Shown here in pieces: positions 17,912 through 26,868 of a stretch of 64,000 nucleotides of DNA. The stretch is from an uncultured Paracoccaceae bacterium (lineage in GTDB: Bacteria > Pseudomonadota > Alphaproteobacteria > Rhodobacterales > Rhodobacteraceae). The stretch is from positions 682,001 through 746,000 of the forward strand of contig CANLVD010000001.1 of the NCBI GenBank assembly GCA_947494445.1, given 5' to 3'. Position 1 is the stretch's first letter. Each line of letters begins with the position of its first letter. Below the pieces are notes generated by a model, which saw nothing but the letters and a program-made list of their open reading frames with translations, was not told the DNA's origin and did not search any database. A program made the position numbers and the translations under genes.

Positions 17912-17966
17912 TCTGGCTGAGGGTGGCGGCGTTTGTGTCGCCACCCCTTACTCAAATCGGAGCAGC

Positions 17967-19217
17967 ATGATGACAACCACGGCACTTCCTCCCAAAGGTA
18001 CAGGACCTCTTGCCAAGCGCGAAGCGCGGATGGCCTGGGGGTTGCTCTTGCCAACACTCCTGAGTGTGTCGTTGGTTGTCGTCCTGCCGCTTCTGGCGAT
18101 CTTCTGGATCAGCTTCAAACCGGTTGGTCTGGCCGATCTACGCCCGCCAACGCCGGTTCTGCGCGAAAGCCTGCGCGGCAACCCTGAAGCACCCGGAGAC
18201 GACGCCCAAGTCGAATACCGCATCCGAAACTCGTCTCAGGACAAGCCGATCCTGGGCGTGGTTCTGAAGGACCGTCTGCCCGAAGGCCTGACGATCACCG
18301 AACTGGACCCACGCTGTTCGGTGTCAGGCCGCGACCTGACCTGTGACTTCGGTGATCTGGAAGGTGGGTTTCGTGACCGGCTGAGGATGCCTGCGACGGT
18401 TGATCAGGCCTTTCTTGACAGCGAGGTGGAGCTTGACGAGACCAAGATGTCGATCTCGGGCACCAGCGATAATATCCTGACCAACAGCGAACTGACGTTT
18501 GAAAACTTCCGCCGGGTCTTTGACGGTGGCGAGTTCTGGTCGGTGCTGGGCGTCACGATCTTCTATACGGTTTTCGGAACCGTGGGTGCTTTGCTCTTCG
18601 GTCTGTTTGCGGCGATGCTTCTGAACAAGGAGTTTCGGGGGCAAGGCATATTGCGCGGGCTTTACCTGTTCCCCTACGTGGCACCGGTAATTGCGGTGGC
18701 CTTCACATGGGTGAACCTCTTTGATCCCTTCTCGGGTTCGGCCAATGCGCTGTTGCTGCAGATGGGTGTGGCCAGCGAGCCGATCAACTTCTTCGGACAG
18801 CGACCGCTGGCACTGATCATGGTCACCGTGTTCGAGATCTGGCGCTATTTCCCGCTGTCCTTCCTGTTCATCCTTGCACGGATGCAGTCGATCGACAGTG
18901 ACATGTATGAGGCAGCTGACATGGATGGCGCCTCGCCTTTCCAGAAGTTCTGGTACCTCAGCCTGCCGCAGCTTCTGGGCATCCTGTCGGTGCTGTTCCT
19001 GCTGCGCTTCATCTGGACCTTCAACAAGTTCGACGACATCTTCCTGCTGACCGGCGGTAACGCAGGCACCAGAACCCTGACCGTGAACGTCTACGAACAG
19101 GCCTTTGCCATCTCGAACATCGGGGCGGGTGCGGCTGTGGCGGTGGTCATCTTCACCTGTCTGATTGCCTTTGCGGTGCTGTTCTTCCGCTTCATCAGCC
19201 GGGAGGAGGGGTTGTGA
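17967..19217 (+). CDS. ABC sugar transporter permease with DUF11-like periplasmic insert
   Basis: A MalF/AglF-type inner-membrane permease of 416 residues, longer than the usual 290-330. The first membrane helix (about 26-50) is followed by an insert of about 120 residues before TM2. Within it, residues about 79-135 (VEYRIRNSS, LKDRLPEGLTITELDPRCSV, RDLTCDFGDL) look like a DUF11/TIGR01451 beta-sandwich repeat with two Cys that could pair. The rest is standard, including the EAA-like loop MYEAADMDGASPFQKFW near residue 312. ATG 17970 is an equally good start. It pairs with the permease at 19282. Confidence 0.9.
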   Translation: MMTTTALPPKGTGPLAKREARMAWGLLLPTLLSVSLVVVLPLLAIFWISFKPVGLADLRPPTPVLRESLRGNPEAPGDDAQVEYRIRNSSQDKPILGVVLKDRLPEGLTITELDPRCSVSGRDLTCDFGDLEGGFRDRLRMPATVDQAFLDSEVELDETKMSISGTSDNILTNSELTFENFRRVFDGGEFWSVLGVTIFYTVFGTVGALLFGLFAAMLLNKEFRGQGILRGLYLFPYVAPVIAVAFTWVNLFDPFSGSANALLLQMGVASEPINFFGQRPLALIMVTVFEIWRYFPLSFLFILARMQSIDSDMYEAADMDGASPFQKFWYLSLPQLLGILSVLFLLRFIWTFNKFDDIFLLTGGNAGTRTLTVNVYEQAFAISNIGAGAAVAVVIFTCLIAFAVLFFRFISREEGL

Positions 19218-19239
19218 TGCTGCACCTTGAGATTTCGAG

Positions 19240-19269
19240 CCTCCGGCGGGGATATTTTCACCAAGAAGT
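19240..19269 (+). repeat. Interspersed motif GCCTCCGGCGGGGATATTTT between the two permease genes
   Basis: The 64-bp gap between the permeases holds GCCTCCGGCGGGGATATTTT followed by CACCAAGAAG. Similar sequence occurs at 39074-39110 and, inverted, at 44191-44223. This is the most GC-intact copy on the plus strand and the only one inside an operon. Confidence 0.5.
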
Positions 19270-19281
19270 GGAGACGATGAC

Positions 19282-20496
19282 ATGAGTGGACTTCGCTTTG
19301 GTTACATCACCGGACCTGTGATCGGTGTCTTGTGGACCTTTACAGTTGCGGTCACGATTTCAGTGCTGCTGTCGTTTGCCTCGGGCGATCCGTTTCGCCC
19401 CGGCCTGATCGGGTCGGTGCTTCTGGGAGCGGTCGTGGGTGGCTTTGCCCTCAAGGGCCGCACGTTGCCGATGGTTCTGGCGCTTGCTTTTGGCGTGACG
19501 GCAGCCTTGACTGTGGCTGGTGCAAGCCCGGTGCTGACCGGTGACGGAGTTGGCGGGGTCCAGATCGGTCTGGCCGTGATCCTGACCACGCTTGCTGTTG
19601 GGTGGCCACTTTGGAAAATTCTGGATGATTGCGACTTTGGCGAATTGACACGTCATGTGTTCGAAGATGCTGTGATCCGGTTCCTGACAGGTTTTGGCTA
19701 TGTCTTCTTCACCGCCATTGTCGCCATTCCCTTCTATGTGATGGTCATGACCAGCCTGAAATCCCAGCAGGCTCTGTTGCAGAACCCGCTGGACTTCTCG
19801 TTGGAGTGGGACAAGGGCTGGGATCTGTTCCGCAGCTACTTCGAATTGTTCGGGCAGTTCAGCTTCGGCAATTACCTGATGACCTCCATGCTGGTCTCCG
19901 TGCTGACGGTGTTCATTACGCTGGCCTTCTCGATCCCCGGGGCCTATGCGGTTGCCCGCTTGCGGTTCAAGGGGCGCGCAGCGCTGTCGCGGTCGATCCT
20001 GCTGATCTACATGGTGCCGATGATCGTTCTGGCACTGCCGATCTACATCGTCTTTTCGATGACGGGCCTGCGCAACACGATCTTCGGGATCATCCTGATC
20101 TACCCGGTAACAACCATTCCGGTCGCTCTTTACATGCTTCAGGGCTATTTCCGTGGCCTGCCGGCAGAGGTTGAGGAAGCCGGTCTGATGGATGGACTGT
20201 CCCGGTTGGCAGTGATCTGGAAGATCACGCTGCCGCTCAGCCTGCCAGCGCTGGCCTCGGTGTCGCTATACGTATTCATGATCGCGTGGAACGAATTCCT
20301 GCTGGCGTTCATGTTGCTGGATGATCCATCGAAATTCACACTGACACGCGGTGTGGCGATGCTGAACTCCTCGGAAATCCCGCGCCAACATCTGATGGCA
20401 GGTGCCGTGATTGCGACCGTGCCGATCATGGCGCTGTTCCTGGGGTTGGAGCGCTTTATGACCAAAGGCCTGACGGCCGGTTCCGTGAAGGGATGA
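19282..20496 (+). CDS. ABC sugar transporter permease (MalG/AglG-like) with extra N-terminal membrane segment
   Basis: The second inner-membrane permease, 404 residues. The canonical MalG-type region starts near residue 134 (YVFFTAIVAIPFYVMVMTSLK) and includes the EAA loop EVEEAGLMDGLSRLAVIWKI near residue 295. The first 130 residues are additional and very hydrophobic, with about four predicted helices rich in Gly/Ala/Val. GGAG lies 9 bases before ATG 19282. The stop overlaps the next reading frame. Confidence 0.9.
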   Translation: MSGLRFGYITGPVIGVLWTFTVAVTISVLLSFASGDPFRPGLIGSVLLGAVVGGFALKGRTLPMVLALAFGVTAALTVAGASPVLTGDGVGGVQIGLAVILTTLAVGWPLWKILDDCDFGELTRHVFEDAVIRFLTGFGYVFFTAIVAIPFYVMVMTSLKSQQALLQNPLDFSLEWDKGWDLFRSYFELFGQFSFGNYLMTSMLVSVLTVFITLAFSIPGAYAVARLRFKGRAALSRSILLIYMVPMIVLALPIYIVFSMTGLRNTIFGIILIYPVTTIPVALYMLQGYFRGLPAEVEEAGLMDGLSRLAVIWKITLPLSLPALASVSLYVFMIAWNEFLLAFMLLDDPSKFTLTRGVAMLNSSEIPRQHLMAGAVIATVPIMALFLGLERFMTKGLTAGSVKG

Positions 20497-20501
20497 TGTC
20501 C

Positions 20502-21758
20502 ATGGGCAGTCACACAAGCCTTGATCGCGAGGCGCAAAACATCCTGAGGCAAAACGACCGGGGCGGCTACACAGTTCCCACGGACGGGCTTTATCCCTAC
20601 CAGTGGAACTGGGACAGCGTCTTTGCGGCCCTTGGGTTTTCGACCTTTGATCTGCCGCGTGCCTGGCAGGAAATCCACACGCTGATAACCGGTCAATGGG
20701 ACAATGGGATGGTGCCACATATCCTGTTTCATCAGGACAATGAGGGGTATTATCCCGGGCCCGAGATCTGGGGGTGCAATGGACCGATACCGTCTTCGGG
20801 GATCAGCCAGCCACCGGTGGCCGCGACTTTCGTGCGCCGCATCTATGAGGGCGATCCCGAGACAGGGCGCGCGCATCTGGAAAAGCTCTTCAAACCGATG
20901 CAGGACTGGCATCGCTGGTTCATGACCTGGCGGCTGGACCGGGGTGCAGTCTGTGTGACTCATCCCTGGGAATCCGGTCGTGACAATGCGCCTGACTGGG
21001 ACGGGACCATGGAGCGGATCGATCCTGTGGGCGTTGGCGAATACAAACGCCGGGACACGTCTCATGTCAGCAGTGACATGCGTCCGACGAAGTTCGATTA
21101 CGACCGCTACATCTGGCTGGTGCAGCTGGGCCGCAGGCTGGGCTGGGATGACGCCAAACTGCTTGAGGAAAACCCGTTTCGGGTGGCTGACCCGACGATG
21201 ACCTTCATTCTGCTGCGGGCAAGCCGTGATCTTGCCGCCCTGGCTGATGTGCTTGGCGCACCGCGCGACGAAATTGACGGCTGGATCAGCACGCTGGAGA
21301 CAGGCGCAGCGTCGCTCTGGAACGACAAGATCAAGTGTTTCGACGGGCGTGACGCCATAACCGGGGACTTTTCGGGCAGCATATCGAACGCATCCTTTCT
21401 GTGCTGGTATGCGGGCATTCATTCGGATGAGATGCTGGCGCATCTGCACCGGATTACGGCGTCCTGTGCCTACGGGGTGCCCAGTCTGGATCCAAGGGAC
21501 CCCAGATTTGATGCCAAGCGCTACTGGCGCGGGCCGGTCTGGGGCATGATGAACACGATGATCGGGACCGGTCTTGCCGAAATGGGCTACCGCAAGGAGG
21601 CCGACGCTCTGGCCACCAACACGGCCGACCTGATTTCGCGTCACGGTTTTGCTGAATATTTCGATCCATCCGACGGCACACCCGCCGGCGGTGGGGTCTT
21701 CACCTGGACGGCGGCCATCTGGTTGGCTTGGGCGTCCCCATCCGCGAGGGCAGTCTGA
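20502..21758 (+). CDS. GH63-like glycoside hydrolase (glucosyl-/mannosylglycerate hydrolase type)
   Basis: An (alpha/alpha)6-barrel hydrolase of 418 residues related to bacterial GH63/MGH1-like enzymes that split 2-O-glucosyl- or 2-O-mannosyl-glycerate. Marks are YPYQWNWDSVFAALGF near residue 27, QWDNGMVPHILFH near residue 65 and YWRGPVWGMMNTMIG near residue 340. There is no signal peptide, so it acts in the cytoplasm on imported substrate. ATG 20502, with AAGGG 9 bases upstream, is preferred over ATG 20493. It lies between the permease and ATPase genes with overlapping ends, so transport and hydrolysis are tightly linked. The exact glycoside is inference. Confidence 0.82.
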   Translation: MGSHTSLDREAQNILRQNDRGGYTVPTDGLYPYQWNWDSVFAALGFSTFDLPRAWQEIHTLITGQWDNGMVPHILFHQDNEGYYPGPEIWGCNGPIPSSGISQPPVAATFVRRIYEGDPETGRAHLEKLFKPMQDWHRWFMTWRLDRGAVCVTHPWESGRDNAPDWDGTMERIDPVGVGEYKRRDTSHVSSDMRPTKFDYDRYIWLVQLGRRLGWDDAKLLEENPFRVADPTMTFILLRASRDLAALADVLGAPRDEIDGWISTLETGAASLWNDKIKCFDGRDAITGDFSGSISNASFLCWYAGIHSDEMLAHLHRITASCAYGVPSLDPRDPRFDAKRYWRGPVWGMMNTMIGTGLAEMGYRKEADALATNTADLISRHGFAEYFDPSDGTPAGGGVFTWTAAIWLAWASPSARAV

Positions 21759-22804
21759 TGGGCTCAATCACTTTGAATGCAGTTGAAAAATGGTACGGTG
21801 ATGTTCAGGTCATCAAAGGCGTTGACCTGCAGATCGACAATGGCGAGTTCATCATCTTCGTCGGCCCCTCGGGCTGTGGCAAGTCCACCTTGCTCAGGAT
21901 GATCGGCGGGCTGGAAGAGACGTCTCGCGGAGCGATTCTGATCGATGGCAATGACGTCACTGCGCAGCCTCCATCCAAGCGCGGCCTGTCGATGGTGTTC
22001 CAGTCCTATGCGCTTTATCCGCATATGTCGGTGGGTGAAAACATGGGCTTCAGCCTCAAGACCGCTGGTGCACCCAAATCCGAGATCGACGAGAAGGTGA
22101 ACGCGGCAGCTAAGGTGCTGAAGCTTGAGCCGTTTCTTGAGCGGCGCCCGAAGGATCTGTCAGGCGGGCAGCGCCAGCGGGTTGCCATCGGCCGTTCGAT
22201 CGTCCGGGACCCGACAGCGTTCCTGTTTGACGAGCCGCTCTCCAACCTCGATGCAGCACTCAGGGTCGAGATGCGCTACGAGATTGCGAAGCTGCACCAG
22301 ACGCTGAAGGCCACGATGATCTATGTGACCCATGATCAGGTCGAAGCGATGACGCTGGCGGACCGGATTGTCGTTCTGGATGGTGGCAAGATCGCTCAGG
22401 TCGGCTCGCCACGTGAGTTGTATGAGCGGCCCGCAAACCTCTTTGTTGCCCAGTTCATCGGCAGCCCGAAAATGAACGTGCTTCCCTGCCAGATACAGGG
22501 CAACGAGTTTCATCTTGAAGGCGGGCGCAACGGTCCGTTTGACAAGCAGGGTGTCGCGACGCAGGTCGGCATCCGACCAGAACACATCAAGATCGTCGAT
22601 CCCGGTCAGGGACAGTGCGACGGGGTGATTGATGTGAATGAATACCTTGGTGCGGACACCTATCTGATTGTTGATTGCGGCCCGCTTGGACAGATCACCA
22701 TCCGCGAGTTTGGTGATGTGCCTGTGGCACCGGGCACGCAGATCGGGCTTGAATTTGACCCCGCACTGCTGAGCTTCTTCAATTCTGAAGGGCTTGCGCT
22801 CTGA
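21758..22804 (+). CDS. ABC sugar transporter ATP-binding protein (UgpC/MalK/AglK-like)
   Basis: The cytoplasmic ATPase of the importer, 348 residues. Walker A GPSGCGKSTLLRMIGGLE lies near residue 37, the signature LSGGQRQRVAIGR near residue 135, Walker B AFLFDEPLSNLDAALR near residue 155 and the switch His in MIYVTHDQVEAMTLADRI. A C-terminal TOBE/MalK-type regulatory domain follows (VGIRPEHIKI near 270). The start shares its A with the TGA of the hydrolase gene (TGATG). It ends the operon, and its last 26 bp overlap the convergent methyltransferase gene. Confidence 0.94.
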   Translation: MGSITLNAVEKWYGDVQVIKGVDLQIDNGEFIIFVGPSGCGKSTLLRMIGGLEETSRGAILIDGNDVTAQPPSKRGLSMVFQSYALYPHMSVGENMGFSLKTAGAPKSEIDEKVNAAAKVLKLEPFLERRPKDLSGGQRQRVAIGRSIVRDPTAFLFDEPLSNLDAALRVEMRYEIAKLHQTLKATMIYVTHDQVEAMTLADRIVVLDGGKIAQVGSPRELYERPANLFVAQFIGSPKMNVLPCQIQGNEFHLEGGRNGPFDKQGVATQVGIRPEHIKIVDPGQGQCDGVIDVNEYLGADTYLIVDCGPLGQITIREFGDVPVAPGTQIGLEFDPALLSFFNSEGLAL

Positions 22805-23465
22805 CCGTCCTGTCGGTGGCGCTGACGCGCAGGGGTTTTGCCCAGACAAGCACGTCACTGGCCATTTGCGCCAGCAGACCGGGCTCAGTTCTGAAACGGG
22901 ACTGTCTGCGACCGTGAAGCGGCACCCAGATCTTGGGTGAAAGCCGGGATTGCGACAACAGATGCCAAAGCGCGGGCAGGGTCGGATGACCCTGACCCCT
23001 TGCCTGCAACCGGGGCCAGTTCAGAGGATGCAGTGGGTTGGACAAGACGATACCGACCCACCCGTCGGGACGGGTGACACGCGCCATTTCGCGCAGCATC
23101 GCCTTTCGTTCTGGAAGGGCGATCTGGCACAGGCTTTTGATCGACAGGGTCACATCGAACTGCCCTGTTCTGAGCGGGATGATTGGTTCGACATAGCAGG
23201 AATAGCTGCAATTCGGATTGGAGGATCTTGCGATCTCAATCGCTGTTGGAGAGCGATCCAATCCATGCAAGCCGCGCATGTGCGCGCGCAAGTAGCGGTG
23301 CAACTTGCCGGTGCCACACCCCAGATCAAGCGCAAAGGGCTCGGCCATATCTTCGCTGTGCAGATGGGCGGCCACGGCCGCGATCAGGGCAGGGCGCGAG
23401 GTGACGTCAGGCTTCGGCCCGGGGATGGGCCTCGACTGAGTTCTGAGAAGTTCAGCGACCTGCAA
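22779..23465 (-). CDS. Class I SAM-dependent methyltransferase
   Basis: A 228-residue methyltransferase with motif I FALDLGCGTGKLHRYLRAHM near residue 45, an acidic GLDRSPTAIEIA strand 2 and FDVTLSIKSLCQIALPERKAML near residue 105, typical of ubiE/methyltransf_11-like proteins. The C-terminal part is Arg/Pro/Trp-rich. The methyl acceptor is unknown. It is convergent with the ATPase gene (26-bp overlap), and a 97-bp gap separates it from argG. Confidence 0.8.
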   Translation of the reverse strand: MQVAELLRTQSRPIPGPKPDVTSRPALIAAVAAHLHSEDMAEPFALDLGCGTGKLHRYLRAHMRGLHGLDRSPTAIEIARSSNPNCSYSCYVEPIIPLRTGQFDVTLSIKSLCQIALPERKAMLREMARVTRPDGWVGIVLSNPLHPLNWPRLQARGQGHPTLPALWHLLSQSRLSPKIWVPLHGRRQSRFRTEPGLLAQMASDVLVWAKPLRVSATDRTVRAQALQN

Positions 23466-23562
23466 ACCGTCCCCCTGACCTGTCAGAGGCGATCTGCCTT
23501 CACCAAAAGACGCCTCAACCCAATGAGGCGCTTAATTCGTAAGAAAAGCGTTAATTCCCAGC

Positions 23563-24783
23563 TCAGAACTTCCGGTCGCGTGCCGCCAGCAGTTTCAAAC
23601 GCAGGGCGTTGAGCTTGATGAACCCGGCCGCGTCCTTCTGGTCGTATGCGCCCGCATCTTCCTCGAAGGTCACATGCGCCTCGGAGTAAAGCGAGTGATC
23701 CGACCAGCGCCCGACCGTGTGGGCCGAGCCTTTGTAGAGTTTCAACCGTACGGTGCCGGTGACGTGCTCCTGACTTTTGTCGATGGCCGCTTGTAGCATC
23801 TCGCGTTCTGGAGAGAACCAGAAGCCGTTGTAGATCAGTTCCGCGTAACGCGGCATCAATTCGTCTTTCAGATGCGCCGCTCCCCGGTCGAGGGTGATGC
23901 TTTCGATCCCGCGATGAGCCTCAAGCAGGATGGTGCCGCCCGGCGTTTCGTAGATCCCGCGCGACTTCATGCCGACAAAGCGCCCTTCGACCAGATCAAG
24001 CCTGCCGATGCCGTGTTTGCCGCCCAACTCGTTCAGGCGGGTCAGCAGGCTTGCTGGCGACAGCGCTTCGCCATTGACGGACACCGCATCACCGCGCTCA
24101 AAGCCCACTTCGATGAACTCCGGCGTCTCGGGCGCGTCTTCGGGGTGAACCGTGCGCTGGTAGACATAGGCCGGTGCTTCTTCTGCAGGGTCTTCCAGAA
24201 CCTTGCCCTCTGACGAGGTGTGCAAAAGGTTCGCATCCACCGAGAACGGCGCTTCGCCTCGCTTGTCCTTGGCAATCGGGATCTGGTTTTCCTCGGCAAA
24301 GGCCAGAAGCTTGGTCCGGCTGGACAGGTCCCACTCCCGCCAGGGGGCGATCACCTTGATGTCGGGGTTCAACGCGTAGGCTGACAGCTCAAACCGTACC
24401 TGGTCATTTCCCTTGCCGGTCGCGCCATGGGCAACCGCATCCGCACCGGTCTCTGCCGCGATCTCGACCAGACGCTTTGAGATCAGGGGCCGTGCGATGG
24501 ACGTGCCCAACAGATAAAGCCCCTCGTAGACCGCGTTGGCGCGAAACATCGGGAAGACGAAATCGCGGACGAACTCCTCACGCACATCTTCGATATAGAT
24601 GTTCTCGGATTTGATGCCGAGCAGTTCGGCCTTGTGCCGCGCCGGGTCCAGCTCTTCGCCCTGACCCAGATCCGCTGTGAAGGTCACGACCTCACAGCCA
24701 TATTCCGTTTGCAACCATTTCAGGATGATCGATGTGTCCAGCCCGCCGGAATAGGCGAGCACGACTTTCTTGGGTGCAGACAT
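23563..24783 (-). CDS. argG: Argininosuccinate synthase
   Basis: The enzyme of arginine biosynthesis that joins citrulline and aspartate using ATP. The 406 residues have the PP-loop [18 protein letters not shown] near residue 8, then [18 protein letters not shown] near residue 115 and [25 protein letters not shown] near residue 270. Length and motifs are those of the type I enzyme. It appears monocistronic, with a small lipoprotein-like gene upstream on the same strand. Confidence 0.97.
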   Translation of the reverse strand: MSAPKKVVLAYSGGLDTSIILKWLQTEYGCEVVTFTADLGQGEELDPARHKAELLGIKSENIYIEDVREEFVRDFVFPMFRANAVYEGLYLLGTSIARPLISKRLVEIAAETGADAVAHGATGKGNDQVRFELSAYALNPDIKVIAPWREWDLSSRTKLLAFAEENQIPIAKDKRGEAPFSVDANLLHTSSEGKVLEDPAEEAPAYVYQRTVHPEDAPETPEFIEVGFERGDAVSVNGEALSPASLLTRLNELGGKHGIGRLDLVEGRFVGMKSRGIYETPGGTILLEAHRGIESITLDRGAAHLKDELMPRYAELIYNGFWFSPEREMLQAAIDKSQEHVTGTVRLKLYKGSAHTVGRWSDHSLYSEAHVTFEEDAGAYDQKDAAGFIKLNALRLKLLAARDRKF

Positions 24784-24847
24784 GGATTGCGGCTCCGGGA
24801 TCAGAATTGCGGTGTTGCCAGCGCTCTAATCCCTTTGGAGCAAGGGT

Positions 24848-25102
24848 TCAAGAGAAGGGTTCTTCTCCAGCCGCTGCCAGAGTGGTTTCAGGGTACCAGC
24901 CCGGGACTTCGGCAAGGTTTTTGGCGTGACAGCTACCAGTGGCCACCGGCCATTCAGCCGACCCATCCAGCAGGTGCTCATCAAGCATCACTTCGCAGTG
25001 CTCAAGGTTGGCGGCCGTTACTTCGACGGTTTGCAGCGGGCCGCAGGCGCTCAGGTCGTGGCTGCACCCGGCCATGAAGATCATGAAAACTGTTTCGAAC
25101 AT
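24848..25102 (-). CDS. Small Cys-containing secreted or lipoprotein-like protein, unknown function
   Basis: An 84-residue protein with a very short hydrophobic N-terminus MFETVFMIFMAGC that could act as a lipoprotein signal (lipobox-like FMAGC), followed by HDLSACGPLQTVEVTAANLEHC and a closing segment with GSCHAKNLAEVPGWYPE. Four Cys could form two disulfides in the periplasm. ATG 25102 is preferred because GAGAGG lies 7 bases upstream. I recognise no named family. Confidence 0.55.
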   Translation of the reverse strand: MFETVFMIFMAGCSHDLSACGPLQTVEVTAANLEHCEVMLDEHLLDGSAEWPVATGSCHAKNLAEVPGWYPETTLAAAGEEPFS

Positions 25103-25264
25103 ACTCATACCTCTCAATTACCCCCGACCGATCCCGGATACTGTGAGAACGGTCACGCTCGGGATAAGTTCAAATAAAATCCTGAGCGTTCCCTTAAGCT
25201 GGTCCTTGAATGTGGTCGTTTCTAGGCCGAAAAGGGGGGAGAATTCGCGGGAAAGGGATCACAA

Positions 25265-26419
25265 ATGAGTGGATTTTCATTCAATACAACGGCGGGACTG
25301 CGGTTTGGATGTGGTCTGTCGGATGATCTTTCGGGAGAGGTCGCAGGCCGTCTTGGGCCACGGATTCTGTTTGTCACTGATCCCGGTATACGCGCGGCAG
25401 GACTGACTGATCGGGCCATCGACAGCCTCAGATCAGTGGCTGAAGTCACGCTTTTCGATGCCATAGGCCCGGATCCGTCACGCGCCATGGTTATGGCCTG
25501 TACCGATGCAGGTCGCGCAGCAGATGTAACCGGGATCGTCGCCTTGGGGGGTGGGTCCTCCATGGACGTGGCCAAGGTGGCAGCCCTTTTGCTGGGATCA
25601 GGCGAAGATCTGGATGATGCCTGGGGCGTGGGTGCAGCCAAAGGCCCAAGACTTCCGCTTGTGCTGATCCCGACCACCGCCGGGACTGGCTCGGAAGTTA
25701 CGCCTGTTTCCATCATCACGGTGGGTGCGGATGAAAAACGCGGTGTAGTGTCTCCGGTCATTTTGCCGGATCTTGCCCTTCTGGATCCGGCTCTGACCGT
25801 TGGCTTGCCCGGTCCTGTGACGGCGGCGACCGGGGTCGATGCGATGGTGCATGCGATTGAGGCCTATACGTCTGCCTCGGCCAACAACAACCCGATCAGC
25901 CGCGCACTGGCGATGGATGCGTTGCGACGGCTGGGGGCCAATATCGAGCGGGTGATGAGCACGCCTGATGATCTTGATGCCCGGGGCGAGATGTTGCTGG
26001 GATCCATGCTGGCGGGGCAGGCTTTTGCCAATTCTCCGGTGGCTGCTGTCCACGCGCTTGCCTATCCCATTGGCGGCATGTTCCACATCCCCCATGGCCT
26101 GTCGAACGCGCTGGTGCTGTGTCAGGTCATGCGCTTCAATGCCCCAAAAGCGGCGCGAGCCTACGCAGAGCTTGCGCCTTGCGTTTTCCCAGATATCCAA
26201 CGGGATGGCGATCAGGATACGGCTGTGCGGTTTATTGATGAACTCAGTGATCTGTCGGGCAGGCTGGGTCTTCCACCAAGGCTCAGAGATGTGGACATTC
26301 CGTTTGAAGCCTGCGCCGAGATGGCCACTCAGGCGATGAAACAGACGAGGCTGCTGGTAAACAATCCGCGGGAGGTGACAGAGGCCGATGCCCGTGCAAT
26401 TTACGAGGCCGCTTGGTGA
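25265..26419 (+). CDS. Iron-containing alcohol dehydrogenase
   Basis: A group III (Fe-ADH) NAD(P)-dependent dehydrogenase, 384 residues. The nucleotide-binding GGGSSMDVAKVAALL lies near residue 98, TTAGTGSEVTPVSII near residue 138, and metal ligands fall in DAMVHAIEAYTS near residue 195 and AVHALAYPIGGMFHIPHGLSNAL near residue 262. The natural alcohol or aldehyde is unknown; lactaldehyde reductase-like and maleylacetate reductase-like enzymes share this fold. Its stop overlaps the start of a VOC gene, and an alpha/beta hydrolase follows, so a small catabolic operon is likely. Confidence 0.9.
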   Translation: MSGFSFNTTAGLRFGCGLSDDLSGEVAGRLGPRILFVTDPGIRAAGLTDRAIDSLRSVAEVTLFDAIGPDPSRAMVMACTDAGRAADVTGIVALGGGSSMDVAKVAALLLGSGEDLDDAWGVGAAKGPRLPLVLIPTTAGTGSEVTPVSIITVGADEKRGVVSPVILPDLALLDPALTVGLPGPVTAATGVDAMVHAIEAYTSASANNNPISRALAMDALRRLGANIERVMSTPDDLDARGEMLLGSMLAGQAFANSPVAAVHALAYPIGGMFHIPHGLSNALVLCQVMRFNAPKAARAYAELAPCVFPDIQRDGDQDTAVRFIDELSDLSGRLGLPPRLRDVDIPFEACAEMATQAMKQTRLLVNNPREVTEADARAIYEAAW

Positions 26420-26868
26420 CCCGCCCGTTCCAGATCAAAGCGCTCGGCGAGATTGCCATTCGCACCCCACAGATGGACGCGATGTTTGCCTTTTACCGCG
26501 ACATCATCGGGCTGGAGGTTCTGACAACACCCACCAACGGCATCGCATTCCTGAAAATCGCGCAAGGTCATGCGGGACACACGGCTGTGCTGGCGCTCTT
26601 TGAGCCAGATGCGGGTCGGCCTGCCATTTTCGAAGTGGGTGCAGAAAAGGTATCCTGCGGTGCGGGGTCTTCCCTGCATCACCTTGCGCTCAATGTTGAT
26701 TTCGCGGCTCAGGACGCGGCGGTTGACTGGTTGCGGGCAAACGGGCTTGACCCAAAGGTGCAGCTTTTTGACTGGATCGGCTGGCGAGGCGTTTTTGTCA
26801 AAGACCCCGATGGCAACACGGTTGAACTGGTGGCTTATGACGATAGCCTGCGGAGGGACGCAACATGA
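26416..26868 (+). CDS. VOC family (dioxygenase/glyoxalase-fold) protein
   Basis: A 150-residue vicinal-oxygen-chelate protein. FQIKALGEIAIRTPQMDAMFAFYRDIIGLEVL opens the domain, LHHLALNVDF supplies the central His, and VKDPDGNTVELVAYD holds the terminal Glu. GTG 26416 is the probable start, overlapping the alcohol dehydrogenase stop (GTGA). The next gene also overlaps its stop. Substrate unknown. Confidence 0.8.
   Translation: MTRPFQIKALGEIAIRTPQMDAMFAFYRDIIGLEVLTTPTNGIAFLKIAQGHAGHTAVLALFEPDAGRPAIFEVGAEKVSCGAGSSLHHLALNVDFAAQDAAVDWLRANGLDPKVQLFDWIGWRGVFVKDPDGNTVELVAYDDSLRRDAT

Noticed and set aside
20145-21767. A 540-residue open frame on the minus strand
   Set aside because: It is antisense to the GH63-like gene and second permease, with no recognisable domain.
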